A stretch of DNA of 6,729 nucleotides from NCBI GenBank assembly GCA_937873435.1, contig CALMWM010000052.1:1-6729 (forward strand), given 5' to 3'. The notes under the pieces are model-generated. The model was not told the origin of the DNA. It ran no database searches and saw only the letters and a program-made list of their open reading frames with translations. The DNA comes from an uncultured Gallionellaceae bacterium. Lineage in GTDB: Bacteria > Pseudomonadota > Gammaproteobacteria > Burkholderiales > Sulfuricellaceae. The translations under genes and the position numbers were made by a program. This document shows positions 6,689 to 6,729 of the stretch, in pieces (the stretch's first letter is position 1; the number at the start of each line of letters is the position of its first letter).

Positions 6689-6729
6689 TTCCACAATTCC
6701 CCGCTGTTGCTGCCGCTCGCCAGCCCGAA
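6685..6729 (-). CDS. Possible 3' end of an upstream gene (partial)
   Basis: From the right edge an open frame reads FGLASGSNSGELWK and stops at TGA (6685-6687), overlapping the ATG at 6688 as ATGA. That overlap is a common arrangement for coupled genes, which is the main support. Fourteen residues are too few to identify a product, and the frame could be chance. Confidence 0.4.
   Translation of the reverse strand, partial: FGLASGSNSGELWK

Noticed and set aside
6689..6694. GTG start two codons upstream for the 189-aa protein
   Set aside because: Only three bases separate it from GGGGA, whereas the ATG at 6688 has good spacing and an ATGA overlap.

Overview
The window looks like a chromosomal segment of a Betaproteobacterium. 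Evidence is the high-GC coding, the betaproteobacterial-type ComEC and LolC N-termini, and the neighbourhood comEC / DUF2062 / lolD / lolC. A Gallionella/Nitrosomonas-like relative is my guess only; no rRNA or other phylogenetic marker is present.

Layout, left to right. (1) 1-901, minus: a soluble methyl-accepting chemotaxis protein with a C-terminal CZB (zinc-binding) domain, cut by the left edge. (2) 902-1021: a short intergenic region with a possible sigma70 promoter for the chemoreceptor. (3) 1022-3382, minus: complete comEC, the inner-membrane DNA uptake channel. (4) 3401-3958, plus: a DUF2062 membrane protein, divergent from comEC with only 18 bases between start codons. (5) 3955-4629, minus: lolD, convergent with DUF2062, the two stop codons sharing bases. 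(6) 4622-5875, minus: lolC, overlapping lolD by 8 bases. (7) 5876-6111: a 236-bp non-coding element with perfect 17-bp terminal inverted repeats and a large internal imperfect hairpin, apparently a MITE-like insertion. (8) 6119-6688, minus: an uncharacterised soluble protein with two SH3-like modules. (9) 6685-6729, minus: possibly the last codons of another gene, overlapping the previous one by ATGA.

The genes cover three jobs: envelope lipoprotein sorting (LolC and LolD, translationally coupled), DNA uptake (ComEC) and intracellular signalling to the chemotaxis apparatus. All except DUF2062 lie on the minus strand.

The most unusual part is the element at 5876-6111. It sits exactly between the 189-aa protein gene and lolC, and its left terminal repeat touches the lolC TTG start codon and contains the best Shine-Dalgarno sequence for it. 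It therefore seems to have become the translation-initiation region of a gene that is normally essential. I see no transposase, CRISPR array, tRNA, rRNA or clear intrinsic terminator. No gene-free stretch exceeds 300 bases.
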